NCBI RefSeq assembly: GCF_021347895.1
Contig: NC_067123.1
Coordinates: forward strand, 2,620,149 to 2,684,148
Source: Acanthochromis polyacanthus
Taxonomy: Eukaryota; Chordata; Actinopteri; Pomacentridae
Direction: 5' to 3'
DNA: 64,000 nucleotides
Shown: positions 1 through 11,990 of the stretch, one piece after another
Layout: each line of letters opens with the position of its first letter
Position numbering within the stretch: position 1 is the first letter of the stretch
Translations under genes and position numbers: made by a program
The notes under the pieces: model-generated
The model's input: only the letters and a program-made list of their open reading frames with translations
Told to the model about the DNA's origin: nothing
Databases searched by the model: none

Positions 1-960
1 GTCCAAAATGACTTTAGTTTATCCAAAAGTGATCCAAAATGGCAGAAAAAGACTCAAATGTGTCCAAAATAATCACCAAAGTGTTCTCAGACTGACTCAA
101 AATGAGTCTAAAAAGACACAAATTTGGTCCAAAGCATTTTTCTAAATGTCCCAAATGACTAAAACTGATCCAGAATTCCTAAAATGTGTCAAAAATTAGG
201 TGAAATCCATCCAAAATGACTAAAACTTGTTCAAAATGCATAAAACATTGTCCAGAATGACCCAAAATTAGTCCAAAACTTGCAAAAACAACATGTCATT
301 GTGTTCAAATACACAAAACTAGACTCTAAATGTGTCCACAGTGACAGAAATCTGGTCAACAATGACCCACAAATAGTCCAGAAAGACCAGAACTTTTCTA
401 ATTCTTTCCTAAAATTTGTCTAAACTGTGTCTGGAATGAGGTGAAATCCGTCCAAAATGGCTCAGGTTTATCAAAATGACAGAAAATGACTCACGTGTCC
501 AAAATAATCACCACAGTGTTTTCACAATGACTCAAAATGAGTCTAAAAAGACATAAATCTGGTCAAAAACATTTTTCTAAATGTTCCAAATGACTAAAAC
601 TGATCCAAAATTCCTAAAATGTGACAAAAAATTACGTGAAATCTGTTCAAAATGCATGAAAAATTGTCCACAATGACCCAAAATTAGTTCAAAATGTGCA
701 AATAGAAGAAAGACGGTCCTTTTGTTCTGTTCTGCTTCCAGCTGCTCACATCACTGCAAAAACACCAAACTAGACTCTAAATGTGTCCACAGTGACAGAA
801 CTCTGACCAAAGTGTTTTTCTAAACTTCCTAAATGACCGAAACTGATCTAGAATTCCTAAAATGTTCAAAAATCTGTCCAGAATTACTGACGTTTATCCA
901 GAATTGATCCAAAATGACAGAAAAAGTCTAAATGACATCAAAACATGAAACACAGACGAT
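1..960. repeat. Old degenerate TCCAAAATGAC-type repeat with a ~440-bp higher-order copy
   Basis: The short words TCCAAAATGAC, GACTAAAACTGATCC and CCTAAAATGTG recur throughout with many substitutions. A longer period is also visible: the text from about 61 to 300 returns from about 497 to 700, and the words around 308-360 return around 755-805. This indicates an old tandem array that was later duplicated in larger blocks. Related words in the opposite orientation occur at 32246-32565. No coding potential is seen. Confidence 0.75.
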
Positions 961-1120
961 AAAACAAACTGTAGACGAGTCAGAGCAGCCCGTTACAGCA
1001 CAATGATGAGAATTAAATGAAGAATTAGATAAATTAGCAAACAAAGAAACTAGGAAGTCTGAAGACTGATATAGAATGATAGAATTAGAGAGACGACGTC
1101 ACACTGAAGAACCAGGCGGC
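961..1120. other. Short single-copy spacer
   Basis: Sequence between two arrays. Nothing recognisable is seen in it. Confidence 0.5.
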
Positions 1121-2426
1121 TAAAAGTGGAATAAAACCAGAGAGAACGTCTGAACTAAACAGAATAAAACACTAAAGGTGGAATAAAACCAGAGAGAACG
1201 TCTGAAATAAACAGAATAAAACACTAAAAGTGGAATAAAACCAGAGAGAACGTCTGAACTAAACAGAATAAAACACTAAAGGTGGAATAAACCAGAGAGA
1301 ACGTCTGAAATAAACAGAATAAAACACTAAAAGTGGAATAAAACCAGAGAGAACGTCTGAACTAAACAGAATAAAACACTAAAGGTGGAATAAAACCAGA
1401 GAGAACGTCTGAAATAAACAGAATAAAACACTAAAAGTGGAATAAAACCAGAGAGAACGTCTGAACTAAACAGAATAAAACACTAAAGGTGGAATAAAAC
1501 CAGAGAGAACGTCTGAAATAAACAGAATAAAACACTAAAAGTGGAATAAAACCAGAGAGAACGTCTGAACTAAACAGAATAAAACACTAAAAGTGGAATA
1601 AAACCAGAGAGAACGTCTGAACTAAACAGAATAAAACACTAAAAGTGGAATAAAACCAGAGAGAACATCTGAACTAAACAGAATAAAACACTAAAGGTGG
1701 AATAAAACCAGAGAGAACGTCTGAAATAAACAGAATAAACACTAAAAAGTGGAATAAAACCAGAGAGAACGTCTGAAATAAACAGAATAAAACACTAAAA
1801 AGTGGAATAAAACCAGAGAGAACGTCTGAGCTAAACAGAATAAAACACTAAAGGTGGAATAAAACCAGAGAGAACGTCTGAGCTAAACAGAATAAAACAC
1901 TAAAGGTGGAATAAAACCAGAGAGAACGTCTGAGCTAAACAGAATAAAACGCTAAAGGTGGAATAAAACCAGAGAGAACATCTGAAATAAACAGAATAAA
2001 ACACTAAAGGTGGAATAAAACCAGAGAGAACGTCTGAAATAAACAGAATAAAACACTAAAAAGTGGAATAAAACCAGAGAGAACGTCTGAGCTAAACAGA
2101 ATAAAACACTAAAGGTGGAATAAAACCAGAGAGAACGTCTGAGCTAAACAGAATAAAACACTAAAGGTGGAATAAAACCAGAGAGAACGTCTGAGCTAAA
2201 CAGAATAAAACGCTAAAGGTGGAATAAAACCAGAGAGAACATCTGAAATAAACAGAATAAAACGCTAAAAGTGGAATAAAACCAGAGAGAACGTCTGAAC
2301 TAAACAGAATAAAACACTAAAGGTGGAATAAAACCAGAGAGAACATCTGAACTAAACAGAATAAAACACTAAAAGTGGAATAAAACCAGAGAGAACGTCT
2401 GAACTAAACAGAATAAAACACTAAAA
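1121..2426. repeat. 52-bp minisatellite, about 25 copies
   Basis: A head-to-tail unit of about 52 bp contains GTGGAATAAAACCAGAGAGA followed by ACGTCTGA, then a variable CTAAAC or ATAAAC, and then AGAATAAAACACTAAA. Variants at the CTAAAC/ATAAAC and AAAGGTGG/AAAAGTGG positions alternate, giving dimers of about 104 bp. A block of five units is itself repeated: a CGCTAAAGG variant appears near 1949 and again near 2210. Copies are highly similar, so the array is young or kept uniform by exchange. No long open frame exists because 52 is not a multiple of three. Confidence 0.95.
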
Positions 2427-2989
2427 CTCCTCATTCAGGAAAGGTTGAATGTTCTTCATTATTTTACACAAAAAGAAGAAAACTGCTGTTAGCGTGTCCA
2501 ATCTAAAACCTCCAAAGTCCTCAGTCGTCTACACGTCCTGCAGTTCAGCCTAAACGTCCTGAAGGTTCATCACAGCTCATCTGATCCGTCTCCATGGTGA
2601 CGGCAAACAGAGCAGAGCTTTGTAGTTTCAGTGACTTTATTTACATGACGTGGCTTTGACGTGTTCTGGGCTTCACAGGGTTCACAGAAGTCTGCTGGAT
2701 TTGTTGGTTCTGAGAGGAAACGTTTGGCTGCTTGTGCTGACCACAGAGCAGATGGCTCGAATAGATAGTTCTGCTGTTTTACAGATGATTCAAGTATAGT
2801 GAAAAAAGTAAAGTGAGATCCTCTGCAGGTTGTTTCCACGGCAGAATATCCTCGTTGATCCGATGTTTTTAGTCTTAAATCTGCTCCTGGATGTTTGCTT
2901 CTGTTCATGGAATCAGTTTGTTGTTTCCTCCAAACACTGTCGCTGTGTTCGGCCTTTTTCTGGCCTTTACGATTGTTTAATGTGTGTTT
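2427..2989. other. Single-copy sequence flanking the T/G-rich array
   Basis: No exon is recognised. The part around 2875-2960, with the words CTGTTCATGGA and GAATCAGTTTG, is echoed at 6465-6545 on the far side of the array. The array therefore sits between diverged copies of one flank. Confidence 0.5.
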
Positions 2990-5900
2990 TTAGTCGCCTG
3001 ATGTCTTTTCTTGGCTGTTTTTGCGTCTTTGAAGATGTTTTCTTCAGGTTTTTTTAAGTTACTGAGGTCGTTTTTGTCAATTTAAAGTGTTTTTTTGTCA
3101 TTGCATTTGCAGTTATTTACATTGTAAGGTGACCTTTGGAGTTGTTTTGTGTCTTGGAAGTCATTTTTTAGTTTGTGTTTTTTGTCAGATGTCTTTTCTT
3201 GGTTGTTTTTGTGTCTTTTCTTGGTTGTTTTTGTGTCTTTGAGGTTGTTTTTGTGTCTTTTCTTGGTTGTTTTTGTGTCTTTTCTTGGTTGTTTTTGTGT
3301 CTTCTTGGTTGTTTTTGTGTCGTTTCTTGGTTGTTTTTGTGTCTTCTTGGTTGTTTTGTGTCGTTTCTTGGTTGTTTTTGTGTCTTTTTGAGGTTGTTTT
3401 TGTGTCGTTTCTTGGTTGTTTTTGTGTCTTCTTGAGGTTGTTTTTGTGTCTTTTTGAGGTTGTTTTTGTGTCTTCTTGAGGTTGTTTTTGTGTCTTTTTG
3501 AGGTTGTTTTTGTGTCGTTTCTTGGTTGTTTTTGTGTCTTTTTGAGGTTGTTTTTGTGTAGTTTCTTGGTTGTTTTTGTGTCTTCTTGAGGTTGTTTTTG
3601 TGTCTTTTCTTGGTTGTTTTTGTGTCTTTTCTTGGTTGTTTTTGTGTCTTTTTGAGGTTGTTTTTGTGTCTTTTTGAGGTTGTTTTTGTGTATTTTCTTG
3701 GTTGTTTTTGTGTCTTCTTGAGGTTGTTTTTGTGTCTTTTTGAGGTTGTTTTTGTGTCTTCTTGAGGTTGTTTTTGTGTCTTTTTGAGGTTGTTTTTGTG
3801 TCTTCTTGGTTGTTTTTGTGTCTTTTTGAGGTTGTTTTTGTGTAGTTTCTTGGTTGTTTTTGTGTCTTCTTGAGGTTGTTTTTGTGTCTTTTCTTGGTTG
3901 TTTTTGTGTCTTTTCTTGGTTGTTTTTGTGTCTTTTTGAGGTTGTTTTTGTGTCTTTTTGAGGTTGTTTTTGTGTATTTTCTTGGTTGTTTTTGTGTCGT
4001 TTCTTGGTTGATTTGTGTCTTTTCTTGGTTGTTTTTGTGTCTTTTTGAGGTTGTTTTTGTGTCTTTTTGAGGTTGTTTTTGTGTCTTCTTGGTTGTTTTG
4101 TGTCTTTTCTTGGTTGTTTTTGTGTCTTCTTGGTTGTTTTTGTGTCTTTTCTTGGTTGATTTGTGTCTTTTCTTGGTTGATTTGTGTCTTTTCTTGGTTG
4201 TTTTTGTGTCTTTTTGAGGTTGTTTTTGTGTCTTTTCTTGGTTGTTTTTGTGTCTTTTCTTGGTTGTTTTGTGTCTTTTCTTGGTTGATTTGTGTCTTTT
4301 TGAGGTTGTTTTTGTGTCTTTTTGAGGTTGTTTTTGTGTATTTTCTTGGTTGTTTTTGTGTCTTCTTGGTTGTTTTTGTGTCTTTTCTTGGTTGTTTTTG
4401 TGTCTTTTGAGGTTGTTTTTGTGTAGTTTCTTGGTTGTTTTTGTGTCTTCTTGAGGTTGTTTTTGTGTCTTTTTGAGGTTGTTTTTGTGTCTTCTTGAGG
4501 TTGTTTTTGTGTCTTTTTGAGGTTGTTTTTGTGTCTTCTTGTTGTTTTTGTGTATTTTCTTGGTTGTTTTTGTGTCTTCTTGGTTGTTTTTGTGTCTTTT
4601 CTTGGTTGTTTTTGTGTCTTTTTGAGGTTGTTTTTGTGTCGTTTCTTGGTTGTTTTTGTGTCTTCTTGAGGTTGTTTTTGTGTCTTTTTGAGGTTGTTTT
4701 GTGTCTTCTTGAGGTTGTTTTTGTGTCTTTTTGAGGTTGTTTTTGTGTCTTCTTGGTTGTTTTTGTGTCTTTTTGAGGTTGTTTTTGTGTAGTTTCTTGG
4801 TTGTTTTTGTGTCTTCTTGAGGTTGTTTTGTGTCTTTTCTTGGTTGTTTTTGTGTCTTTTTGAGGTTGTTTTTGTGTCTTTTTGAGGTTGTTTTTGTGTA
4901 TTTTCTTGGTTGTTTTTGTGTCGTTTCTTGGTTGATTTGTGTCTTTTCTTGGTTGTTTTTGTGTCTTTTCTTGGTTGTTTTTGTGTCTTTTTGAGGTTGT
5001 TTTTGTGTCTTCTTGGTTGTTTTTGTGTCTTTTCTTGGTTGTTTTTGTGTCTTCTTGGTTGTTTTTGTGTCTTTTCTTGGTTGATTTGTGTCTTTTCTTG
5101 GTTGTTTTTGTGTCTTTTTGAGGTTGTTTTTGTGTCTTCTTGGTTGTTTTGTGTCTTTTCTTGGTTGTTTTTGTGTCTTTTCTTGGTTGATTTGTGTCTT
5201 TTTGAGGTTGTTTTTGTGTCTTTTGAGGTTGTTTTTGTGTATTTTCTTGGTTGTTTTTGTGTCTTCTTGGTTGTTTTTGTGTCTTTTCTTGGTTGTTTTT
5301 GTGTCTTTTTGAGGTTGTTTTTGTGTCTTTTTGAGGTTGTTTTTGTGTCTTTTTGAGGTTGTTTTTGTGTCTTCTTGGATGTTTTTGTGTCTTTCTTGGT
5401 TGTTTTTGTGTCTTTTCTTGGTTGTTTTGTGTCTTCTTGGTTGTTTTTGTGTCTTTTGAGGTTGTTTTTGTGTCTTTTCTTGGTTGTTTTTGTGTCTTTT
5501 GAGGTTGTTTTTGTGTCTTTTCTTGGTTGTTTTTGTGTCTTTTCTTGGTTGTTTTTGTGTCTTTTCTTGGTTGTTTTTGTGTCTTCTTGGTTGTTTTGTG
5601 TCTTTTGAGGTTGTTTTTGTGTCTTTTCTTGGTTGTTTTTGTGTCTTTTGAGGTTGTTTTTGTGTCTTTTCTTGGTTGTTTTTGTGTCTTTTCTTGGTTG
5701 TTTTTGTGTCTTTTGAGGTTGTTTTTGTGTCTTTTGAGGTTGTTTTTATGTCTTTTCTTGGTTGTTTTTGTGTCTTTTGAGGTTGTTTTTTTGTCTTTTT
5801 GAGGTTGTTTTTGTGTCTTTTATTGGTTGTTTTTGTGTCTTCTTGGTTGTTTTTGTCTATTTTCTTGGTTGTTTTTGTGTCTTCTTGGTTGTTTTTGTGT

Positions 5901-6420
5901 CTTCTTGGTTGTTTTTGTGTCTTTTCTTGGTTGTTTTTGTGTCTTCTTGGTTGTTTTTGTGTCTTTTCTTGGTTGTTTTTGTGTCTTGGTTGTTTTCTGC
6001 ATCTTTGTAGTCATATTCTGCCTCTTTAGGTTGTTTTATGTCTTGAAAGTCATTTTTTGCCAGTGTGGATGGCATTTTTGTGTTCTAAGTTGCCTGATGT
6101 CGTTTTGTAGGTTTTTTTTGTATCTTTGTAGACGTTTTCTGGCTCTTTAGGTTGTTTGGTGTCTTTGGAGAGCTGTTTTTTGTGTTCTAAGTTGCCTGAT
6201 GTCTTGTCTTGGTTGCTTGTGTGTCTTTGAGGTTGTTTTCTGCATCTTTGCAGTCATTTCCAGATTCTTTAGGTTGTTTTATGTCATTGAGGACATTTCT
6301 TTTGTCAGTTTAAAGTGTTTTTGTCATGGCAATCACAATTATTTGCACTGTACGGTGTCTTTTGTAGCTGTTTTTGTGTCTTTTTGAAGCAGTTTTCTGT
6401 ATCTTCAGTAAATATTCTCG
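2990..6420. repeat. T/G-rich minisatellite block I, about 21-bp unit
   Basis: The core (3180-5995) consists of two alternating unit types: TTCTTGGTTGTTTTTGTGTC (about 20-21 bp) and a TTTTTGAGGTTGTTTTTGTGTC type (about 22 bp). Rarer variants carry GTAGTTTCTTGG and TTGATTTGTGTC. These rare variants recur at irregular distances of roughly 280-580 bp, which indicates block duplication. The edges (2990-3180 and 5995-6420) are diverged relatives. The array is strongly strand-asymmetric, with T and G on the + strand, so it lacks stop codons over long stretches. The predicted Phe/Val/Cys-rich peptides are artefacts. Confidence 0.95.
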
Positions 6421-6783
6421 TTGGTTTGATGAATTACGGATAAATCCTGACTTTTTAGACACTCCGTTCTGTTCATGGAGGAGCTTCAGAGTGGAATCAG
6501 TTTGCTGTTTCCTCCATTTGCTGCTGTGTTTGGCTGTCGTTGTTGTTGGTTCACTTCATGGTTTCAGACTGACTGAAGTTGGTTTCGTTCTGTGACGTGA
6601 TGACACTGGATTGGTATTTTTGTTGCACAAACAGTTTGTGACAAACACAACAAACGGAGCAGCTCTTCCTCTGCTGTCATTGTTTCTGTGGAACGTCTCC
6701 ATGAGTGAATGCTGTCATTTATGCTCTGTTGTTGTGTTTCTGCTTTCTCTACATGCTTTATGTGTGGATCTGCACCAGCATTC
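6421..6783. other. Single-copy sequence
   Basis: Apart from the echo of the 2875-2960 flank near 6465-6545, no feature is recognised here. Confidence 0.5.
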
Positions 6784-7090
6784 AAACGTTATAGAAATGT
6801 CCTTATTTCTGAAAGAAAAGCAGTTTTATTTTCAATGCAAATCACCTTAAATAAATGATAAATCCAGTGCAGACATTGTTAGGTACCTCTGTACCCCATA
6901 GGGGTACAGAGGAACATTTCCAGCAACCATCACTCCTGTGTTCTAATGCTACATTGTGCTAGCTAATGGTGCTGAAAGGCTCACTGATGGTTACAAAACC
7001 CTTGTTCAGTTATGTTAGCACATGGATAAAAGTGGGAGTTTTACTGGAAAACATGGAATTATCTGGATGACCCCAAACTTTAGAACAGTA
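6784..7090 (-). mobile_element. Non-autonomous DNA element with CAAAAGTTTGGGGTCA-type ends, copy 1
   Basis: The right end reads GACCCCAAACTTTAGAACAG, the reverse complement of the CGTTCAAAAGTTTGGGGTCA terminus common in fish. The left part (AGAAATGTCCTTATTTCTG) is the other end. The body contains the family word TAGCACATGGATAAAAGTGG. The element lies on the minus strand relative to copies near 8.1, 9.0 and 40.1 kb. An extra inverted repeat, CCTCTGTACCCC / GGGGTACAGAGG, at 6895-6921 replaces part of the normal interior. I recognise the family as a short non-autonomous DNA element but not its exact name. Confidence 0.8.
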
Positions 7091-8053
7091 AATACCGTAA
7101 ATGCTGTCAGTGACACGAGGAGCAGAAGTGTTTTTTTAGCGTCCTTTCTGCTTAAACAGAGGAAAAAGAAGAACTGAGCTGCTGCTGGACACAGATGTAG
7201 AATTTAAGGAGAATATTCTGTAAATTGAACCTAAATACAGACAGCTGTACTGTTAAATGAGTCAGGTTGTGTTTATTTCCTCTCCTCAGTCCTGCGTCTC
7301 TCTGTGGTGGTTTGGTTTGAAACATCATCCAGAGTTTGTGTTACCAGCCTGCACATTCATTCAATAATCATCATTTATTCTAATACATCACCTCTGCTTG
7401 TGCAGACAGACACTAGTGGAACGTATTCATCTGTCCATCAGGTTCTCTGTTTCGTCTTTCAGTGTAAACATAAAAACTCAGGTCTGGTGTTGTGTTGTGA
7501 GCAGACAGATGCAAAAACAAAAACATGTTTGTCTCTTTTCTACTCCATGGAAACTCTTAAACTGAAACCTCTAAAAACTCATCTTTGTGTCTTAAAGTTA
7601 CATTCTTCCCTTTAGAATAATCTTGTAAGACTTTTTTATTGCTTAGATGACTCTGCTGTGGCTTTTCCTACATTTTCAGTAAGTTCTCGTTCTATTTGAC
7701 TGAAAGCGTGTCAGATTAGACTTCACCTCCTTGTTCTGTTATAAAACAACTGAAAACTTGCATTGTGCTGCATTAAACCGTGTCCAGAATGTGGCTTTTT
7801 GTTGAAGGATCTTCATGATTCATCGACTGGCTGTAAATGAGTCATTTAAACTACCGAGTAAGAAGGTCAAAGTTTCAATCAGAACTGCTCATTGAGAACC
7901 TTTGTGGTGCTGCTGGGTTGTTAGAATTGTGATTATTGTGGATGCTGACGTGGTTTTTGGTATCTGTGAGGGTTTAGCCGGCAGTGGGCACCAAGACAGA
8001 GACTTCTGAGGAGGTTGATGACCTCCAACCAGAGCCTGTCTGTAGAAGACCAG
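7091..8053. other. Single-copy sequence without recognised genes
   Basis: Short open frames here (for example 7304-7615) show no motif, no splice context and no codon signal that I would trust. Confidence 0.45.
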
Positions 8054-8241
8054 CCTCTGTACCTCTATGGAGATATTCCATTAAAAATCAGCCGTTTCTA
8101 TGTAGAATAGTCATTTACCACATTAACTATGTCTACACTGGATTTATCATTCATTTAATGGTATCTTCATTGAAGAGAAAAGCTTTTCATTCAGAAATAA
8201 GGACGTTTCTAAGTGACTCCAAACTTTTAAATGGTAGTGTA
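8054..8241 (+). mobile_element. 3' half of the same CAAAAGTTTGGGGTCA-type element, copy 2
   Basis: Starts inside the element (CCTCTGTACCTCTATGG) and runs through CCATTAAAAATCAGCCGTTT and TAAGGACGTTTCTAAGTGA to a terminal CTTTTAAATGGTAGTGTA. The 5' half is missing. The A/T-rich array begins directly at its 3' end. Confidence 0.8.
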
Positions 8242-8882
8242 GTAAAATACAGTAAAAAATAAAAAAAATAGAGTAAAAATATAGAAAATATTTAATAAAA
8301 ACACAATAATAAATCTCGATAAAATATTGTAAAAATACAGTAAAAATACAGAAAAAATACAGTTAAAGCATAATAAAAATACAGTAAAATATAATCCAAA
8401 TATTAAAAAATACTGTCAAAATATTTTTAAAAATACAGTAAAAAATAGTAAAAATCCCATAAAACATAGTAAAAATACAGAAAAAATATATCGTAAAAAT
8501 GCAGTAAAAATCTCTTAAAAATACGGTAAAAATCTGACAAAACACAATGAAAAATAAAGTAAAGAAAATAGCTAAAATATGATAAAAAATACAGTAAAAA
8601 ATACAGTAAAAATCTAATAAAAATACAGTAAAAATATAATCCAAACATTAAAAAATACTGTAAAAATATAGTTAAAAATACAGTAAAAAAATATAGTAAA
8701 AATCCCGTAAAACATAGTAAAAATACAGTAAAAATCTGACAAAACACAATGAAAAATAAAGTAAAAAAATAGCTAAAGTATGATAAAAAAATACAGTAAA
8801 AATCTAATAAAACTACAGTAAAAATCTAATAAAAATACAATAAAAATCTTGCAAACATACAGTGAAAATATAGTAAAAATAT
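8242..8882. repeat. A/T-rich array of AGTAAAAAT(AC)-type words
   Basis: A degenerate tandem array of 9-10-bp words such as TACAGTAAAAATC and AATACAGTAAAA, with a longer-period duplication (the ATAATCCAAA text near 8390 recurs near 8637). It is flanked on both sides by copies of the same mobile element, which suggests it lay between, or grew from, element copies. Predicted peptides on either strand are artefacts. Confidence 0.9.
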
Positions 8883-9072
8883 ACACTATCGTTCAAAAGT
8901 TTGGGGTCACCCAGACAATTTCATTACAATTTCAGCTAGAACAGTCATTTACCACATGAATGTCTGCACTGGATTTATTATTAATATAATGTTGTTTTCT
9001 TTGGAAAAAATCTGCTTTTCTTTCGTAATAAGGACGTTTCTCAGTGACCATAAGCCTTTGAACGGCAGTGTA
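8883..9072 (+). mobile_element. Internally deleted CAAAAGTTTGGGGTCA-type element, copy 3
   Basis: Both ends are present: ACACTATCGTTCAAAAGTTT at the left and TTTGAACGGCAGTGTA at the right. The middle is reduced: the left terminus jumps directly to AGCTAGAACAGTCATTTACC, losing the roughly 150-bp central part present in the copy near 40.1 kb. Confidence 0.85.
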
Positions 9073-9639
9073 AACCTCCACCAGCTGCTCCTCCTCTGCT
9101 CTAAATACTTTTATTTTCTGTTGTTATGGTTGAAGACAAACTTCAGGTTCATGTTTCTCTGCGTTAGTTTTCAGTGTTTCCTGCTCACGGCCAAACGTTT
9201 GTGGTTTCAGAGTCTTTCTAAATATAGAACAACCCTGACAGGAATCTATTCACCATCTACACAAACAGAAGAATTTATCAGCATGTTTAGTTTTTATTTC
9301 TCTGCTCCCACGCTTCACATTTTCCTGCTGTGCCATTAATAAAGACTTATTTAAAGCTGCTAACTCGAGGGATTGTGATGCTGATTTCTGGTTTTAAACT
9401 GAGAGTTTCTTGTTTCTGAGCAGCAGGACGTCACACTGACCTGTTAGTGTCACGTGTTTCATATCAGACAGCTTGTTTTCTTCTTCTCAGCTCATTAAAT
9501 ATAAAATAATCGGTCGTCAGTTAGTTTCTGACAGCTGCAGTGGATGAAAAGTCTCCGTCAGCGTCTGTATTCTGTAGATTTTCACATGAAAGCAGCTCAG
9601 TACTGACTTTACTGCTGGAGGAATTCTGACTCTGAACAT
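9073..9639. other. Single-copy sequence
   Basis: No repeat, exon or RNA gene is recognised. Confidence 0.45.
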
Positions 9640-10699
9640 CGTTTTATGTCTTTAAAGTCGCATTCTGTCACTTTAAAATGTGCTTTTAGTTGTTTTTGAT
9701 GTTGTCCAAAGTAGTTTGTGGTTGTTTTTGTGTCTTTTTGAGGTACTTTTCTGTATCTTTGTAGTCGTATTCCAGCTCTTAAGGTTGTTTTAAGTCTTCA
9801 AAGTCATTTTTTTACCAATGTGAAGTGTGTTTTTTGTCATTTTTCTGTGTTGTCTGATGTCATGTTGTAGGTTTGTGGCTCTTTGTGGTTGCTTTCTACG
9901 TGTTTGTAGACATTTCCTTTTGTGTCTTTGAGGTAATTTTTTAGCTTGTGTTTTTGTCAGACGTCTTTCTTTGGTTGTTTTTGTGTTTTTTTCAAGATTT
10001 TCTGGATCTTTGAAGTCATTTTTTGGCTGTTTTACATCTGATTGCTATTTCTGGTGTTGTAAGTTATCTGATGTCTTTTTGTAGTTTTTTTTTGTATCTT
10101 TGTTGTTGTTTTCTGGCTCTTTAGGTCTTTGAAGACTTGGAATAAACTCTGTTTTGTAGAGCTCTAGACATTAGCATAAATACAGTATACTTTTTGTGAT
10201 TTGCAACAAAATTAGAGACACTACAAACATTCTCTGTGCTTTTCTGACATTTTCTGAGCATTAAGGATGTTTTATGTGTTTTAATTTCATTGTTTTGTCA
10301 ATTTGAAGTGAGATTTGAGTCTTTTTGTGAGGACTTTATTTGGGTGGATTATTATAAAGTTTAACAGGAAACCAATGGCAAACATCACTGACATTACAAA
10401 TGTTTTCTGTCTTTGTGCATTTAGTTGTTTTTGTGTTGTTTTTTTTTTTTATGTCTGATGTCTGTAGTTGTTAATGTGTCTGTTTTAGGTCACTAAAGTC
10501 ATATTTTGTCAATTTAAAGTGTGTTTTGTGACGTCATCGCAATTATTTGCACTGTAAGGTGTCTTTTGTAGTTGTTTTGGGGTCTTTTTCAGGTAGTTTT
10601 CTGTATCTTTGTAGACATGTTCCAGCTCTTTAGGTTGTTTTAGGTCTTAAAAGTCATTTTTAGCAGTGTGATTGTTTTGGGTTCTACGTTGTCTGATGT
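9640..10699. repeat. T/G-rich block II, diverged part
   Basis: Relatives of the block I unit, such as GTTGTTTTTGTGTCTTTTTG, mixed with longer text. The segment 10500-10610, including ATTATTTGCACTGTAAGGTG, is clearly related to 6296-6410 and more distantly to 3066-3140. The blocks therefore descend from one longer ancestral unit that includes non-satellite sequence. Confidence 0.8.
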
Positions 10700-11990
10700 C
10701 TTTTTATATCTTTGTTGTCGTTTTCAGACTCTTCAGGTTGTTTGGTGTCTTTGAAGTCATTTTTTAGTTTGTGTTTTTCGTCAGACGTCTTTTCTTGGTT
10801 GTTTTTATGTCTTTTTGAGGCTGTTTTCTGTATCTTTGTACTAATTTTCAAACTCTTCAGGTTGTTTGGTGTCTTTGAAGTCATTTTTTAGTTTGTGTTT
10901 TTCGTCAGACGTCTTTTCTTGGTTGTTTTTGTGTCTTTTTGAGGCTGTTCTCTGTATCTTTGTACTAATTTTCAAACTCTTCAGGTTGTTTGGTGTCTTT
11001 GAAGTCATTTTTTAGTTTGTGTTTTTCGTCAGACGTCTTTTCTTGGTTGTTTTTATGTCTTTTTGAGGCTGTTCTCTGTATCTTTGTACTAATTTTCAAA
11101 CTCTTCAGGTTGTTTGGTGTCTTTGAAGTCATTTTTTAGTTTGTGTTTTTCGTCAGACGTCTTTTCTTGGTTGTTTTTATGTCTTTTTGAGGCTGTTTTC
11201 TGTATCTTTGTACTAATTTTCAAACTCTTCAGGTTGTTTGGTGTCTTTGAAGTCATTTTTTAGTTTGTGTTTTTCGTCAGACGTCTTTTCTTGGTTGTTT
11301 TTGTGTCTTTTTGAGGCTGTTCTCTGTATCTTTGTACTAATTTTCAAACTCTTCAGGTTGTTTGGTGTCTTTGAAGTCATTTTTTAGTTTGTGTTTTTCG
11401 TCAGACGTCTTTTCTTGGTTGTTTTTATGTCTTTTTGAGGCTGTTCTCTGTATCTTTGTACTAATTTTCAAACTCTTCAGGTTGTTTCGTGTCTTTGAAG
11501 TCATTTTTTAGTTTGTGTTATTCGTCAGACGTCTTTTCTTGGTTGTTTTTTGTCCCTTTGAGGCTGTTCTCTGTATCTTTGTTGTCATTTTCTGACTCTT
11601 CAGGTTGTTTGGTGTCTTTGAAGTCATTTTTTAGTTTTGTGTTTTTCGTGAGACGTCTTTTCTTGGTTGTTTTTGTGTCTTTTTGAGGCTGTTCTCTGTA
11701 TCTTTGTACTAATTTTCAAACTCTTCAGGTTGTTTGGTGTCTTTGAAGTCATTTTTTAGTTTGTGTTTTTCGTCAGACGTCTTTTCTTGGTTGTTTTTGT
11801 GTCTTTTTGAGGCTGTTCTCTGTATCTTTGTACTAATTTTCAAACTCTTCAGGTTGTTTCGTGTCTTTGAAGTCATTTTTTAGTTTGTGTTTTTCGTCAG
11901 ACGTCTTTTCTTGGTTGTTTTTTGTCCCTTTGAGGCTGTTCTCTGTATCTTTGTTGTCATTTTCTGACTCTTCAGGTTGTTTGGTGTTGG
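10700..11990. repeat. 124-bp higher-order tandem repeat, about 10 copies
   Basis: The word TCAGACGTCT recurs at 10781, 10905, 11029, 11153, 11277, 11401 and 11525, exactly 124 bp apart, and continues with small changes near 11649, 11773 and 11897. Each unit holds a block-I-like piece (TCTTGGTTGTTTTT), a GAGGCTGTTCTCTGTATC piece and TTTTCAAACTCTTCAGGTTG. Adjacent copies are nearly identical, so this is a recent amplification of one diverged block II unit. Confidence 0.95.

Noticed and set aside
1121..2426. CRISPR-like array
   Set aside because: Units are contiguous with no unique spacers, and the DNA is clearly vertebrate. The same reasoning removes the 40-, 42-, 47- and 53-bp arrays.
3149..6150. 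Many Phe/Val/Cys-rich open frames of 60-150 codons
   Set aside because: By-products of the 20-22-bp T/G-rich satellite. They overlap in all three forward frames and share no fixed start or stop.
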